From JANOXC01 sp031418215 (GTDB lineage Bacteria; Bacteroidota; Bacteroidia; AKYH767-A; OLB10), in the NCBI GenBank assembly GCA_031418215.1, contig JANOXC010000119.1:1-64000 (forward strand): a DNA stretch of 64,000 nucleotides, read 5' to 3'. The stretch's first letter is position 1. Every line of letters starts with the position of its first letter. Positions 56,415-64,000 of the stretch are shown here, piece by piece. Under the pieces are notes generated by a model that saw only the letters and a program-made list of their open reading frames with translations, did not search any database and was not told the DNA's origin. The position numbers and the translations under genes are program-made.

Positions 56415-56448
56415 AAACTGTCTCAAGAGGATACTTTTGAGACAGTTT
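56415..56448 (+). terminator. Rho-independent terminator
   Basis: Perfect 12-bp inverted repeat AAACTGTCTCAA / TTGAGACAGTTT with a 10-base loop, followed by CTTTTATT. It is 18 bases after the stop of the hydrolase gene (56396) and separates it from the barrel gene at 56509. Confidence 0.88.
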
Positions 56449-56508
56449 CTTTTATTGCCCAATCAATATATTTAAGTTATTAACGTTTACTGCTAAATAA
56501 GTATATAA

Positions 56509-57252
56509 GTGAAAGTTCGCATTCCTTTTAAATTCATTACCTTAATCTTATTTCTTTTTTCCAATGAGATAAAAGCACAAAAGGATGTTACCACATTTGG
56601 TTTTGTGATGAAACCTATTTTCTCCAGCAAATATTTCCGAACAGGACCAACAGATATTGCTGATAATGGTATTAATTTCAATTTAGCACAGCAATCAGGA
56701 TTTAGTGCCGGTGGTGTGCTTCGCTGGGGTTTAACCAAGTCACTTTCTTTTGAAACAGGTATTAACTATGTAAAGCGTAATTATCAACTAAAAATCACAG
56801 ATTCAACTTCTACCCGTAAATCAGATTTTAAAATTGTTGGTTACGAAGTACCGCTCCAGGCACTAATTTTTATTCAATTGAGTGAAGATATCTGGATGAA
56901 TGCAGCGCTTGGACCGTCAATTGATATGTTTCCTTCTGACGTAAGTACATCTGATGATTATTTTGCTCAGCAGAGTATTCGAAATAGTAATACCGGCGTT
57001 TTTAATCTGGGCATAATAGCTAACCTTGGATGGGAATGGCGAACAAAAAAAAATGGATATATATATTTAGGCGCATGTTATCACCGTTCTTTTAACGATA
57101 CCTATACCACTACCATTGGTTACATCAACGACCCTAAAGCAAAAGAACCTTATGCCCAGGTACAAACAGGGCTTACAGGTGATTATCTAACTTTCGACAT
57201 CCGTTATTATTTTCACGAAGACCCGGAGAAGAAGGCGAAAAAGAAAAAATAG
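56509..57252 (+). CDS. Outer-membrane beta-barrel protein (PorT-like fold)
   Basis: A 247-residue exported protein starting with GTG at 56509; signal peptide 1-23 (ends NEIKAQ). The mature part has about eight amphipathic strands (TFGFVMKPIFSS, GFSAGGVLRWGLTKSLSFETGINYV, EVPLQALIFIQL, MNAALGPSID, LGIIANLGWEWRT, GYIYLGACYHRSF, TFDIRYYF) typical of the OMP_b-brl/PorT group. It ends in a Lys-rich tail (EKKAKKKK), odd for a barrel whose last aromatic residue normally closes the signal. Function unknown. No co-transcribed gene. Confidence 0.82.
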   Translation: MKVRIPFKFITLILFLFSNEIKAQKDVTTFGFVMKPIFSSKYFRTGPTDIADNGINFNLAQQSGFSAGGVLRWGLTKSLSFETGINYVKRNYQLKITDSTSTRKSDFKIVGYEVPLQALIFIQLSEDIWMNAALGPSIDMFPSDVSTSDDYFAQQSIRNSNTGVFNLGIIANLGWEWRTKKNGYIYLGACYHRSFNDTYTTTIGYINDPKAKEPYAQVQTGLTGDYLTFDIRYYFHEDPEKKAKKKK

Positions 57253-57438
57253 CAGCAGTGGCAGTTGATTCCTATAGCAATCGGGATTGCAGTTAAAAAA
57301 TGTCCTCACCTTTCTTAAACAATTTCAAACCATTTCAAACAAAATCAAACCAGTATATATGGTTGCTTTTACTACAGTTTCAATCATTAAGTTAAATTAG
57401 CTTCAGGAGGCAAAAAAATACGATTTGACTCCTTACTG

Positions 57439-58344
57439 TCAAAACCCGAACATTTGAAATTCAGCATGACGTTTTTCAGACCATTTTACTGCAGGAAGCG
57501 GAAATTTAACAAAACCAATAACCTCTGAAATGCCACGCATTGTTTTTGAATGCCATTTTATTTTGGTGAGGTCAATATCTGCAGAAATATAATATTCTCG
57601 TTTTCTTTCAGCTTCCGGAAAAATAACCTGATCAATTTCATATACCTGCTCATAAGCCGTTACCAATCCACTTGTACCATAGCCTCCTGCTAAATTGAGC
57701 CATTTTGGAAAACGAGAATCTTTATTCAGAAAAGAATATATATTGAAACTTAACCAATAAGTCTGTCCATTATAATCCTTAAACAAACGTTCAAGTGATG
57801 TTTCACCCAATACATCAGGACGATACTTTGCAAATTCAGAAGGTACATAGGAGAATTTCATTGTTATGCGCTGCTCCTTCCATCCTAATTGTTGTCCTAG
57901 AAAGAGTGCGCATCCGGCAGTATTGGCAACCATATCGGAAGAAGAAAATCCCCAGTTTGTTGAATAAGCATCAAACAATTCAATAGTGGAAAGAAAAAGA
58001 AAACTGATACCCGTTCCAATCAAAGCACTTTTTTTCTGGCTTGTTCCAGTCCATAAAACAATATTATTACACCAGCGACTGATATAATAAGCTGAACCCA
58101 CATGACCTAATTTATCCATTCCCTTCCACTCATGACTGTCATCGAATGCGTGAAAAGTTGTTGAAGGATAATCATCATACCACAATTTATACAAGCCTGT
58201 CATGGAGGCTGCATAGGTTACACCCAAACCTATTCCGGCAATCCTTGCTCGTTGTGGATTGAAAGTGGAAATGCTGTCGGCATCACCGGCCCTGCAGTGT
58301 ATGTTTACCAGCAATAGAAAAAACAATAGAAAATATTTTATCAT
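57439..58344 (-). CDS. DUF2279 membrane/exported protein
   Basis: A 301-residue protein, signal peptide 1-20 (ends VNIHCRAG). The motif MDKLGHVGSAYYISRW (about residues 75-90) and the ELFDAYSTNWGFSSSDMVANTAGCALFLGQ segment (about 121-150) are those of DUF2279/YfiM-like proteins, with His79 and Asp124 as likely functional residues. The family is predicted periplasmic or outer-membrane and of unknown function. The C-terminal third is beta-rich (REYYISADIDLTKIKWHSK). Convergent with the barrel gene, which ends at 57252. Confidence 0.82.
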   Translation of the reverse strand: MIKYFLLFFLLLVNIHCRAGDADSISTFNPQRARIAGIGLGVTYAASMTGLYKLWYDDYPSTTFHAFDDSHEWKGMDKLGHVGSAYYISRWCNNIVLWTGTSQKKSALIGTGISFLFLSTIELFDAYSTNWGFSSSDMVANTAGCALFLGQQLGWKEQRITMKFSYVPSEFAKYRPDVLGETSLERLFKDYNGQTYWLSFNIYSFLNKDSRFPKWLNLAGGYGTSGLVTAYEQVYEIDQVIFPEAERKREYYISADIDLTKIKWHSKTMRGISEVIGFVKFPLPAVKWSEKRHAEFQMFGF

Positions 58345-58770
58345 TCTTACTGTAGCTGTATGTTTATGATAAAATAATTAGTTGCCAATCGATCCGTATT
58401 ATTTCTGATAACTGAATGTTGCCTTTTACAAATTTAATGTTTTTGGGAATGAATAGGTCCCTTTGAGAAAGGGTTATGATAACATAATGACGTCACGATG
58501 CTTTCATTGTCAGCATGTAAAATTACAAACTCCAAATGTAATCCCGATAACTAACGATATCAGAATGTAAAATGTAAAATTCTAAATGCAAAATGTAAAA
58601 GTTCAATTAAAATCCGACATTTAGCTGTAGCAAAAAATAATTAGTCCCGTAAGCTAAAAATGAGCGAATTGATTAAAATTTTTCCCTTAACCCAGTAGGG
58701 GTAAAATATCACTAACAACAAATGAAGTAATTAGTTACGATCCCAAAGGGATCGAACATTGAAAACACGA
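58345..58770. other. Gene-free interval with hairpins and TGTAAAA-type repeats
   Basis: 426 bases between the DUF2279 gene and the phosphohexomutase gene. Contents: a CCCTTT-GAG-AAAGGG hairpin (58459-58473), a TGACGTCA palindrome (58488-58495), an AATGTAAAA-rich string (58505-58610) and a perfect CGATCCC-AAA-GGGATCG hairpin (58738-58754). No ORF or RNA gene recognised. Confidence 0.7.
58738..58754 (-). terminator. Possible terminator after the phosphohexomutase gene
   Basis: CGATCCC/GGGATCG, 7-bp perfect stem with a 3-base AAA/TTT loop, 17 bases past the stop of the gene (58771). It lacks a U-run on the minus strand, so it may instead be part of an interspersed repeat. Confidence 0.4.
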
Positions 58771-60186
58771 TCAATTCAATAAAGTAGCCTTGCTATCATT
58801 CAAAATATCGAATGCTGAATCCTTGGTACTCGATTCTGCATACAACCGCAAAACAGGTTCTGTACCGGAAGCACGTATCATCATCCAGTCACCATTCTCA
58901 AAAAAGTATTTATATCCATCAAGATCTTCTATATGATCTACCTTATACTTTCCAAAACTTTTATATTGACCACTTTTACAATTGGCCAATATCTTTTGTT
59001 TTACTTCTTCTTTCAGATGAACATCATTTCGCTCAAAAGAAAACTGACCAACAATTTCATATACTTCAGCAATAAGATCATTTAATGTCTTGCCACTACG
59101 GGCCATAAACTCCCAAAGTGTGAGACCCATCCAGATGCCATCACGCTCTGGAATATGTCCTTTGATGGCAATACCGCCGGACTCTTCACCACCAAGCAAT
59201 ACATCTTCCTTAATCATTATCTCTGCAATATATTTAAATCCAATTTTCACAGTTTCAATTTCCAGTCCATAATGCTTGCACAACTTGGCTACTTTCGGTG
59301 TTGTGGAAAAAGCAGTACAAACCTTACCGCGCAAACCTTTGTACTTATAGAGATAGTGAATTAAAAGTAAAATAATATGATGTGAATCTACAAAATTTCC
59401 CTGTGCGTCATAAAATCCAAGACGGTCAGCATCACCATCGGTTACTAAACCGGAACTGATCTTTCCTCCTGCATTCTTTATCAAATTTGAAAACTCAGTA
59501 AGATTCTTATGAATAGGTTCTGGTGCTTGTCCCATAAAGGATGGGTTATAATCGCTATGCAACATAATTAAGTCAGGCAGAATTCTTTTCATCACATTTT
59601 GACCTGAACCATACATAGCATCATAAGCCAATACCATTCCGGATTTACGAATAGCATCCAGATCAAAGTTCTTAATTACATGATCTGTATACATGGTCTC
59701 CAGATCAGTATAAGACAACAACTTATTTTTCTCAAAAACTTCTAAAGAAATATTACTAAGATCGATAGTACATTGGTCCGGAATTAGTTTCTCAATTTCT
59801 TCCACCATTGCCGGCAATAATGGACCACCATACCATCCTTTCAGTTTAAAACCGTTGTATTCTGGGGGATTATGGCTAGCTGTAATGATAATTCCCAGAT
59901 CAGTTTTCAAATTCACAGCACCCAGGGAAATCATTGGCGTGGAAACAAATCCTTTTGCCAGCTCTACCCTGATTCCTTTACTGCATAGAACATGAGCTAT
60001 TGTATGGCAAAATAATTCACCGGCAAAGCGGCAATCATGGCCCAGCACAACAGCAGGTTTTTCGCCCCTGTTTTGTAAAAGCCATTTGGCAGTGCCTTCT
60101 GCTACACGCGCTACATTAGCAACAGTAAAATCTTTGGCGATGATAGCACGCCAGCCATCGGTTCCAAATTTTATTTTATCTACCAT
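58771..60186 (-). CDS. Phosphoglucomutase/phosphomannomutase family phosphohexomutase
   Basis: A 471-residue alpha-D-phosphohexomutase. All four family loops are visible: TASHNPPEYNG with phosphoserine Ser104, metal-binding DGDADR, sugar-binding GGEESGG and the phosphate-binding RASGTEP near the C-terminus. N-terminal FGTDGWR matches. It interconverts hexose 1- and 6-phosphates (glucose or mannose) to feed polysaccharide and nucleotide-sugar synthesis; the specificity is not fixed by what I can see. Cytoplasmic. Upstream 161-base gap before the unknown exported protein gene. Confidence 0.93.
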   Translation of the reverse strand: MVDKIKFGTDGWRAIIAKDFTVANVARVAEGTAKWLLQNRGEKPAVVLGHDCRFAGELFCHTIAHVLCSKGIRVELAKGFVSTPMISLGAVNLKTDLGIIITASHNPPEYNGFKLKGWYGGPLLPAMVEEIEKLIPDQCTIDLSNISLEVFEKNKLLSYTDLETMYTDHVIKNFDLDAIRKSGMVLAYDAMYGSGQNVMKRILPDLIMLHSDYNPSFMGQAPEPIHKNLTEFSNLIKNAGGKISSGLVTDGDADRLGFYDAQGNFVDSHHIILLLIHYLYKYKGLRGKVCTAFSTTPKVAKLCKHYGLEIETVKIGFKYIAEIMIKEDVLLGGEESGGIAIKGHIPERDGIWMGLTLWEFMARSGKTLNDLIAEVYEIVGQFSFERNDVHLKEEVKQKILANCKSGQYKSFGKYKVDHIEDLDGYKYFFENGDWMMIRASGTEPVLRLYAESSTKDSAFDILNDSKATLLN

Positions 60187-60347
60187 AAAACAAGAAATTT
60201 AATGCGTTTAATTTATAACTAATAAGGATAATGGATTTAGAAAATCCATCTCGCAAATGTAAAATATAAGCTTAAATATTGCTAACAATCAATAAAAATA
60301 TTGTATGCCTCTTTTTACCTTCAAAACCTTCTTATAAAAAGGCACTA

Positions 60348-61448
60348 TTAATAATACTTCACAAATTCAGTTAGCCTGCGCCAATCGTATGTCTGCAAGG
60401 CTTTAAGGTATATAAATGACTGAGCCGGGCTTATTTCCTGGGTATTGATCTTTTTAACAATATAATAAAACTGTTTCTCCCTAATGAAATCAATCCAGGA
60501 TTTTAATCCGACAGCGATATCCATTTTTACCATATCGCGATACAATATCTCTGATAATGCGGTATCATTCACATAAACCGTTACTGACACAGGGTCATAT
60601 TCTACTTTATCATTAATTTTTTTCCAGATCTCCTTCACTTCAATCTTTGTAATCAAGAGTTTTGGTTTTTCAGAAATATGAGAGCCAATCTTATCTCCTC
60701 CAAGATTATAATACACTTCCTTGTTAGTAGAAAGAAAATCCTGGACGGCATTTTCAAAACGCCTGGAATTGATAAATTTCTGGCTGTCGGAATTATCATT
60801 GACGTCCAGCATCCAGGTAACAATCTTCTGTTGAATTTCAGCAAATGAAGCCGATGAGTTTGGAAAGCGGCCTGTGCCGGCCGTAACATCATTCTTAATT
60901 TGGTCTGATTTGGTCACATTATCTATCACATTTCCTCCGAATTGAATGATGTGATAGGTATAATTCTTCCCATTTAAATAATATGCAAGTGTGGTATTGA
61001 AATTTCCATTTGCATTACTTTTTACAGTAGTACTAAATACCAAATCCTGAATATCTTTGAAATCAACATAACCAAAACTGACTTCTTCACCAGTCTTGCT
61101 CTTTGAAGAGAAAGAAAATCCACTTGTCTCAGACTTTAAAGATTTACCAACCCCCGTCCAATACTCATATACATATATAATTTCCTGATTGGTAAAAGAA
61201 GTATAGCTTGATCGTTCAATTTCAAGAAGTGAAAGGCCGGTAATCTTAATTTCTTTATCAGGGGAGTCCCACAATTTAACTTTTCCGTTAACCACTTGTT
61301 TATATACCAAAGCCGTAACCTCTGATACAACATTGCAACCCAACGTATCATGTTGTTCTCCTCTAACTACACGAATCAGCACTGGAGTTTGGGTAAATCC
61401 ATCAACAAAAAAAACACAGGAAAAAAGCAACATCAATAAAAATCTCAT
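60348..61448 (-). CDS. Exported protein of unknown function
   Basis: A 366-residue protein with a signal peptide (1-19, ends DGFTQ). No domain I recognise. The first part (about 25-130) is beta-rich (VLIRVVRGEQHDTLG, VSEVTALVYKQVVNGKVKLWD) with Ser-rich loops; then FSTTVKSNANGNFNTTLAYYL and a mixed region; the last 110 residues contain VEYDPVSVTVYVNDTALSEI and end in a helix DWRRLTEFVKYY. Location periplasm or outer membrane. It lies downstream of recF on the same strand across 104 bases. Confidence 0.7.
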   Translation of the reverse strand: MRFLLMLLFSCVFFVDGFTQTPVLIRVVRGEQHDTLGCNVVSEVTALVYKQVVNGKVKLWDSPDKEIKITGLSLLEIERSSYTSFTNQEIIYVYEYWTGVGKSLKSETSGFSFSSKSKTGEEVSFGYVDFKDIQDLVFSTTVKSNANGNFNTTLAYYLNGKNYTYHIIQFGGNVIDNVTKSDQIKNDVTAGTGRFPNSSASFAEIQQKIVTWMLDVNDNSDSQKFINSRRFENAVQDFLSTNKEVYYNLGGDKIGSHISEKPKLLITKIEVKEIWKKINDKVEYDPVSVTVYVNDTALSEILYRDMVKMDIAVGLKSWIDFIREKQFYYIVKKINTQEISPAQSFIYLKALQTYDWRRLTEFVKYY

Positions 61449-61552
61449 AACTAAATTGATCTAAATCGGGTCTCTAACAACCAGTGCGCTAAGTTACTGA
61501 TTAGTGCTGACCTTAGAAAACGCGGAACCCCAATGAATACAGGCATTCTGAC

Positions 61553-62632
61553 CTAAAAATGATAGGCAGTTACCTGTTTATTTAATTTTCCAAAAACAGC
61601 TTCTGCCCTGCCCTTATGGGTGTCAGTTACAAAGAGTTGACCAAAAGTTTCAGCACTTACCAAGGCTAGCAATCTTTCCATTCGCATATCATCCAGCTTT
61701 TCAAAGATATCATCCAGTAAAAGAAGCGGCCTTTTATGGGTAAGTTGCTTTATATATTCGAACTGCGCTAACTTCAGTGAAACCACAAAAGATTTTTGCT
61801 GACCCTGTGAGCCAAAACGCCTTACTGATTTACCTCCAATTAAAAACTCAAGGTCATCTTTATGAATTCCTGCAGTGGTGTGTTGCAGTAACTTGTCACG
61901 ATGGCTGTGTCGATGTAATAAACTGATTAAATCGCCCTGTTCTAACTGTGATTCATAAAGAACTGATGCATCCTCCTGCCCATCCGTTATTATTTGGTAG
62001 TAATGATTAAATAATAACTTGAATTCTTCCAAAAATAATTTACGTGACTGGTAAATTGGTGAAGCATAAGCGTTTAATTGTTCATCCAAAATCTCTAAAG
62101 TACCAGTATCCGATGAACGGCTGGCTGCCAATTGTTTTAATAATGCATTCCGTTGCTGCAATACACGCTGATAAGCAGTCAGGTTTTGTAAGTAATCTCT
62201 ATTTACCTGACAAATTATGCTATCTAAAAACTTACGTCGTACCTCGCTGCTGCCGTTGATCAATTCCTGATCGCCCGGAGCAATCATTACAATAGGGATC
62301 AAACCGATGTGATCGGCAATACGTTGATATTCTTTTTGATTGCGCTTTACTATTTTCTTCTGACCCTGTTTCAAACCACAGTAAATAGCTTCTTCATAAC
62401 CATCAAGATCAAAAACGCCATGAATAGTGAAGTAATGTTGTCCTTCCTGTATGTTCAGGCTGTCGGTATTACTGAAATAACTTTTAGAAAGTGAAAGATA
62501 ATGAATAGCGTCCAACACGTTCGTTTTTCCACTGCCGTTAGGGCCGGTAAAGCAATTGATTTCTTCACTGAAAGCAAACTCCGCTTCAGTATGGTTTTTA
62601 AAATGAAAGAGCTTCAGTTGTTTTAAATACAC
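61553..62632 (-). CDS. recF: DNA replication and repair protein RecF
   Basis: A 359-residue SMC-like ATPase that loads RecA on gapped DNA with RecO and RecR. Walker A GPNGSGKT at residues 30-37, RecF-specific MYLKQLKLFHFKNH start, IAPGDQELINGSSEVRRKFLD (about 117-137), the signature region RRFGSQGQQKS and Walker B RPLLLLDDIFEKLD. Length is normal for RecF. In many bacteria recF is near dnaA/dnaN/gyrB; here the neighbours are unrelated. The first codon overlaps no upstream gene. Confidence 0.95.
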   Translation of the reverse strand: MYLKQLKLFHFKNHTEAEFAFSEEINCFTGPNGSGKTNVLDAIHYLSLSKSYFSNTDSLNIQEGQHYFTIHGVFDLDGYEEAIYCGLKQGQKKIVKRNQKEYQRIADHIGLIPIVMIAPGDQELINGSSEVRRKFLDSIICQVNRDYLQNLTAYQRVLQQRNALLKQLAASRSSDTGTLEILDEQLNAYASPIYQSRKLFLEEFKLLFNHYYQIITDGQEDASVLYESQLEQGDLISLLHRHSHRDKLLQHTTAGIHKDDLEFLIGGKSVRRFGSQGQQKSFVVSLKLAQFEYIKQLTHKRPLLLLDDIFEKLDDMRMERLLALVSAETFGQLFVTDTHKGRAEAVFGKLNKQVTAYHF

Positions 62633-62831
62633 TTTTTTACCTGAAAGAGTGATGTGGATAAGTCAATTAACTTTAGGAGCAAAGAAAGTAAAGTTTAATC
62701 TAAAAATTAAGATCATAGGAAATGATAATTTTTACTTTAAATAAACGTTTTGCCATTTAGTTGTCTACTCTTGGAAAAAGCCAAAAATTAACCTCCTATT
62801 TTTGGAAACCCCAAAATTGTTAAAAATCAAT

Positions 62832-62839
62832 TAAATTTG
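62832..62839 (+). promoter_or_regulatory. Bacteroidota -7 box (TAAATTTG)
   Basis: Exact TAnnTTTG match, 18 bases before the ATG at 62858. No convincing -33 TTTG at 19-21 bases; TTTG at 62801-62804 is too far. Confidence 0.4.
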
Positions 62840-62857
62840 ATGCTAAATTAAATATTC

Positions 62858-64000
62858 ATGATATTCAAATTACAAAGCACCTTTGTTTTTCTTTTTTTAG
62901 TTAGCAATACATTTGCTCAGCAGCCAATTATTATTGAAAAAACTGATTTAACCGAGGTGAAGCTATATCAAAACGGAGCTTACATCAGTCGTTCGGCTAA
63001 AACACAGTTGAATGAGGGATTTAATGAAGTGGTATTTAAAAATCTTTCGCCCTATATCAATTCGCAGACCTTAACAGTTAAAGGAATGGGTGATGCAACC
63101 ATATTAAATGTTTCCTTTAAACAGAATTATCTGAAAGACAAATATAAGCCGAAAGAAATTACTATGTTGGAATCCAACCTGGATACGCTTAATTACAAAT
63201 ACCAACAAGTACTCAATACTTCAGCTATTTTAAAAGAGAAAGAAAGTCTTTTATTGGCTAATAAATCTATTGGTGGTGCCAACAATGGCGTGCTGGCTGA
63301 TGAGTTAGAGCCGATGATGGATTATTTTTCTGCTAAATTGACTGAAATTAAAGATGACATGTTAAATAATAGTCTGAAAGAAAAAAAATTGCGTGAGCAA
63401 ATTGAAAAAATTAAAAATGAACTTAACAATCGTAATAACAAAAACAATTTACCTGAAGGAAATATTGTGATTGAAGTAAACGCAAAAGGAAAAGGAAATG
63501 CAACATTCGAATTAGGATATTTAATTGCTACAGAGGCTACCTGGTATAGCTTTTATGATATCAGGACAAAAGACGTCAACAGTCCGGTTCAAATTATATA
63601 TAAGGCGAAAATCATACAAAATACAGGAGAGAATTGGGAAAACACCAAATTACGTCTTTCTACTGCCAACCCACAAGCCGGAAGTGTAAAACCCGAACTT
63701 TATCCATGGTATCTCAATTTTAATGTTCCACAAGTTTTATTAAAAGGCACAAGAGATATGAGACAAAATTATCAAATACAAGGTGATGCTCCTGCAGTAA
63801 TGTCAACAGCTACACCCGAAATGAAATCAGTTGAGGTTACGTTAAGCCAAAGTCAATTGAGTAGTGAATTCACTGTTGCAATACCATATACCATCATGAG
63901 TGATGGGCAAGAACACCAGGTTGACATACAATCATTTTCACTCCCTGCTGTTTTTGAATACGTAGCACTTCCCAAACTGGATGTTGATGCTTTTTTAACT
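62858..64000 (+). CDS. DUF4139 (mucoidy inhibitor MuiA-like) protein, first 381 residues
   Basis: Open from the ATG at 62858 to the right edge, where the gene is cut. Signal peptide 1-21 (ends NTFAQ). Residues about 30-105 form the DUF4140 N-terminal domain (VKLYQNGAYISRSAKTQLNEG...SFKQNYL), 105-200 a coiled coil rich in Lys, Glu and Asn, and then the DUF4139 beta region (ATWYSFYDIRTK, VQIIYKAKIIQNTGENWEN, LRLSTANPQAG). Such proteins are periplasmic or outer-membrane associated and of unknown activity; the MuiA name comes from weak homology only. Confidence 0.88.
   Translation, partial: MIFKLQSTFVFLFLVSNTFAQQPIIIEKTDLTEVKLYQNGAYISRSAKTQLNEGFNEVVFKNLSPYINSQTLTVKGMGDATILNVSFKQNYLKDKYKPKEITMLESNLDTLNYKYQQVLNTSAILKEKESLLLANKSIGGANNGVLADELEPMMDYFSAKLTEIKDDMLNNSLKEKKLREQIEKIKNELNNRNNKNNLPEGNIVIEVNAKGKGNATFELGYLIATEATWYSFYDIRTKDVNSPVQIIYKAKIIQNTGENWENTKLRLSTANPQAGSVKPELYPWYLNFNVPQVLLKGTRDMRQNYQIQGDAPAVMSTATPEMKSVEVTLSQSQLSSEFTVAIPYTIMSDGQEHQVDIQSFSLPAVFEYVALPKLDVDAFLT

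Noticed and set aside
62858..64000. MuiA name taken as evidence for control of mucoidy
   Set aside because: The name comes from weak homology in other species; only DUF4140/DUF4139 domains are supported here.

Overview
The window is a stretch of an A+T-rich chromosome from a member of the Bacteroidota, most likely a free-living Chitinophagales/Sphingobacteriales-type organism. The signs are type IX secretion (T9SS) sorting domains of both kinds (gliding-motility-type C-terminus at 49726-50820, type A at 54855-56396), a TonB-dependent receptor with a carboxypeptidase-regulatory-like N-terminus, outer-membrane barrels, many signal peptides ending in a Gln after the cleavage site, and TAnnTTTG promoter-like boxes close to start codons. 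I see no rRNA, tRNA, CRISPR array, prophage, insertion sequence or recognisable defence island.

Layout. 1-4313 is a run of mostly small minus-strand genes (a GH130-like glycosidase cut by the left edge, a small membrane protein, an FAD/NAD oxidoreductase, a Cys/His mini-protein, an lmo0937-type membrane peptide, an AraC-like regulator with a metallochaperone-like N-terminus, a DinB-like protein). 4433-7252 holds a cyclase-family hydrolase, an SRAP/YedK DNA-crosslink protein and a secreted carboxypeptidase-regulatory-like protein. 7334-27193 is one uninterrupted minus-strand gene for a 6619-residue secreted protein, nearly a third of the window. 27495-46469 is housekeeping and envelope metabolism: two short-chain dehydrogenases, MtgA, PurL, two tandem paralogous polytopic membrane proteins, an amino-acid permease, an amidohydrolase lipoprotein, a thioredoxin-fold protein, nitronate monooxygenase, acyl-CoA ligase, DgkA and a fatty-acid desaturase. 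46728-58344 is rich in exported proteins (M16 peptidase, T9SS cargo, MORN-type repeat protein, TonB receptor, alpha/beta-hydrolase-like protein, barrel, DUF2279). 58771-64000 carries a phosphohexomutase, an unknown exported protein, RecF and the start of a DUF4139/MuiA-like protein.

The most unusual object is the 6619-residue protein. From N to C it has a signal peptide, 14 RCC1 repeats that divide into two sets of seven, Ig-like modules, a beta-helix of about 1150 residues, FnIII-like modules, a tandem duplication of about 890-residue G8-like units, two DDDVW-type modules, SprB-like repeats, a subtilisin-fold peptidase with Glu where His is expected, an IPT/TIG module, MBG modules with an inserted asparagine-rich six-residue repeat, seven Cys-rich CTDC-type repeats and a truncated-looking end without a recognisable T9SS signal. 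It looks like a surface adhesin or giant exoprotein with an embedded protease; its function is not known from sequence.

Intergenic space is peppered with short repeat families (7-bp and 8-bp tandem arrays, a direct repeat that encodes the end of PurL, a GTCATGCTGAGG-type element, TTTAAAC-rich strings). Two strong terminators are visible, at 7275-7300 and 56415-56448.
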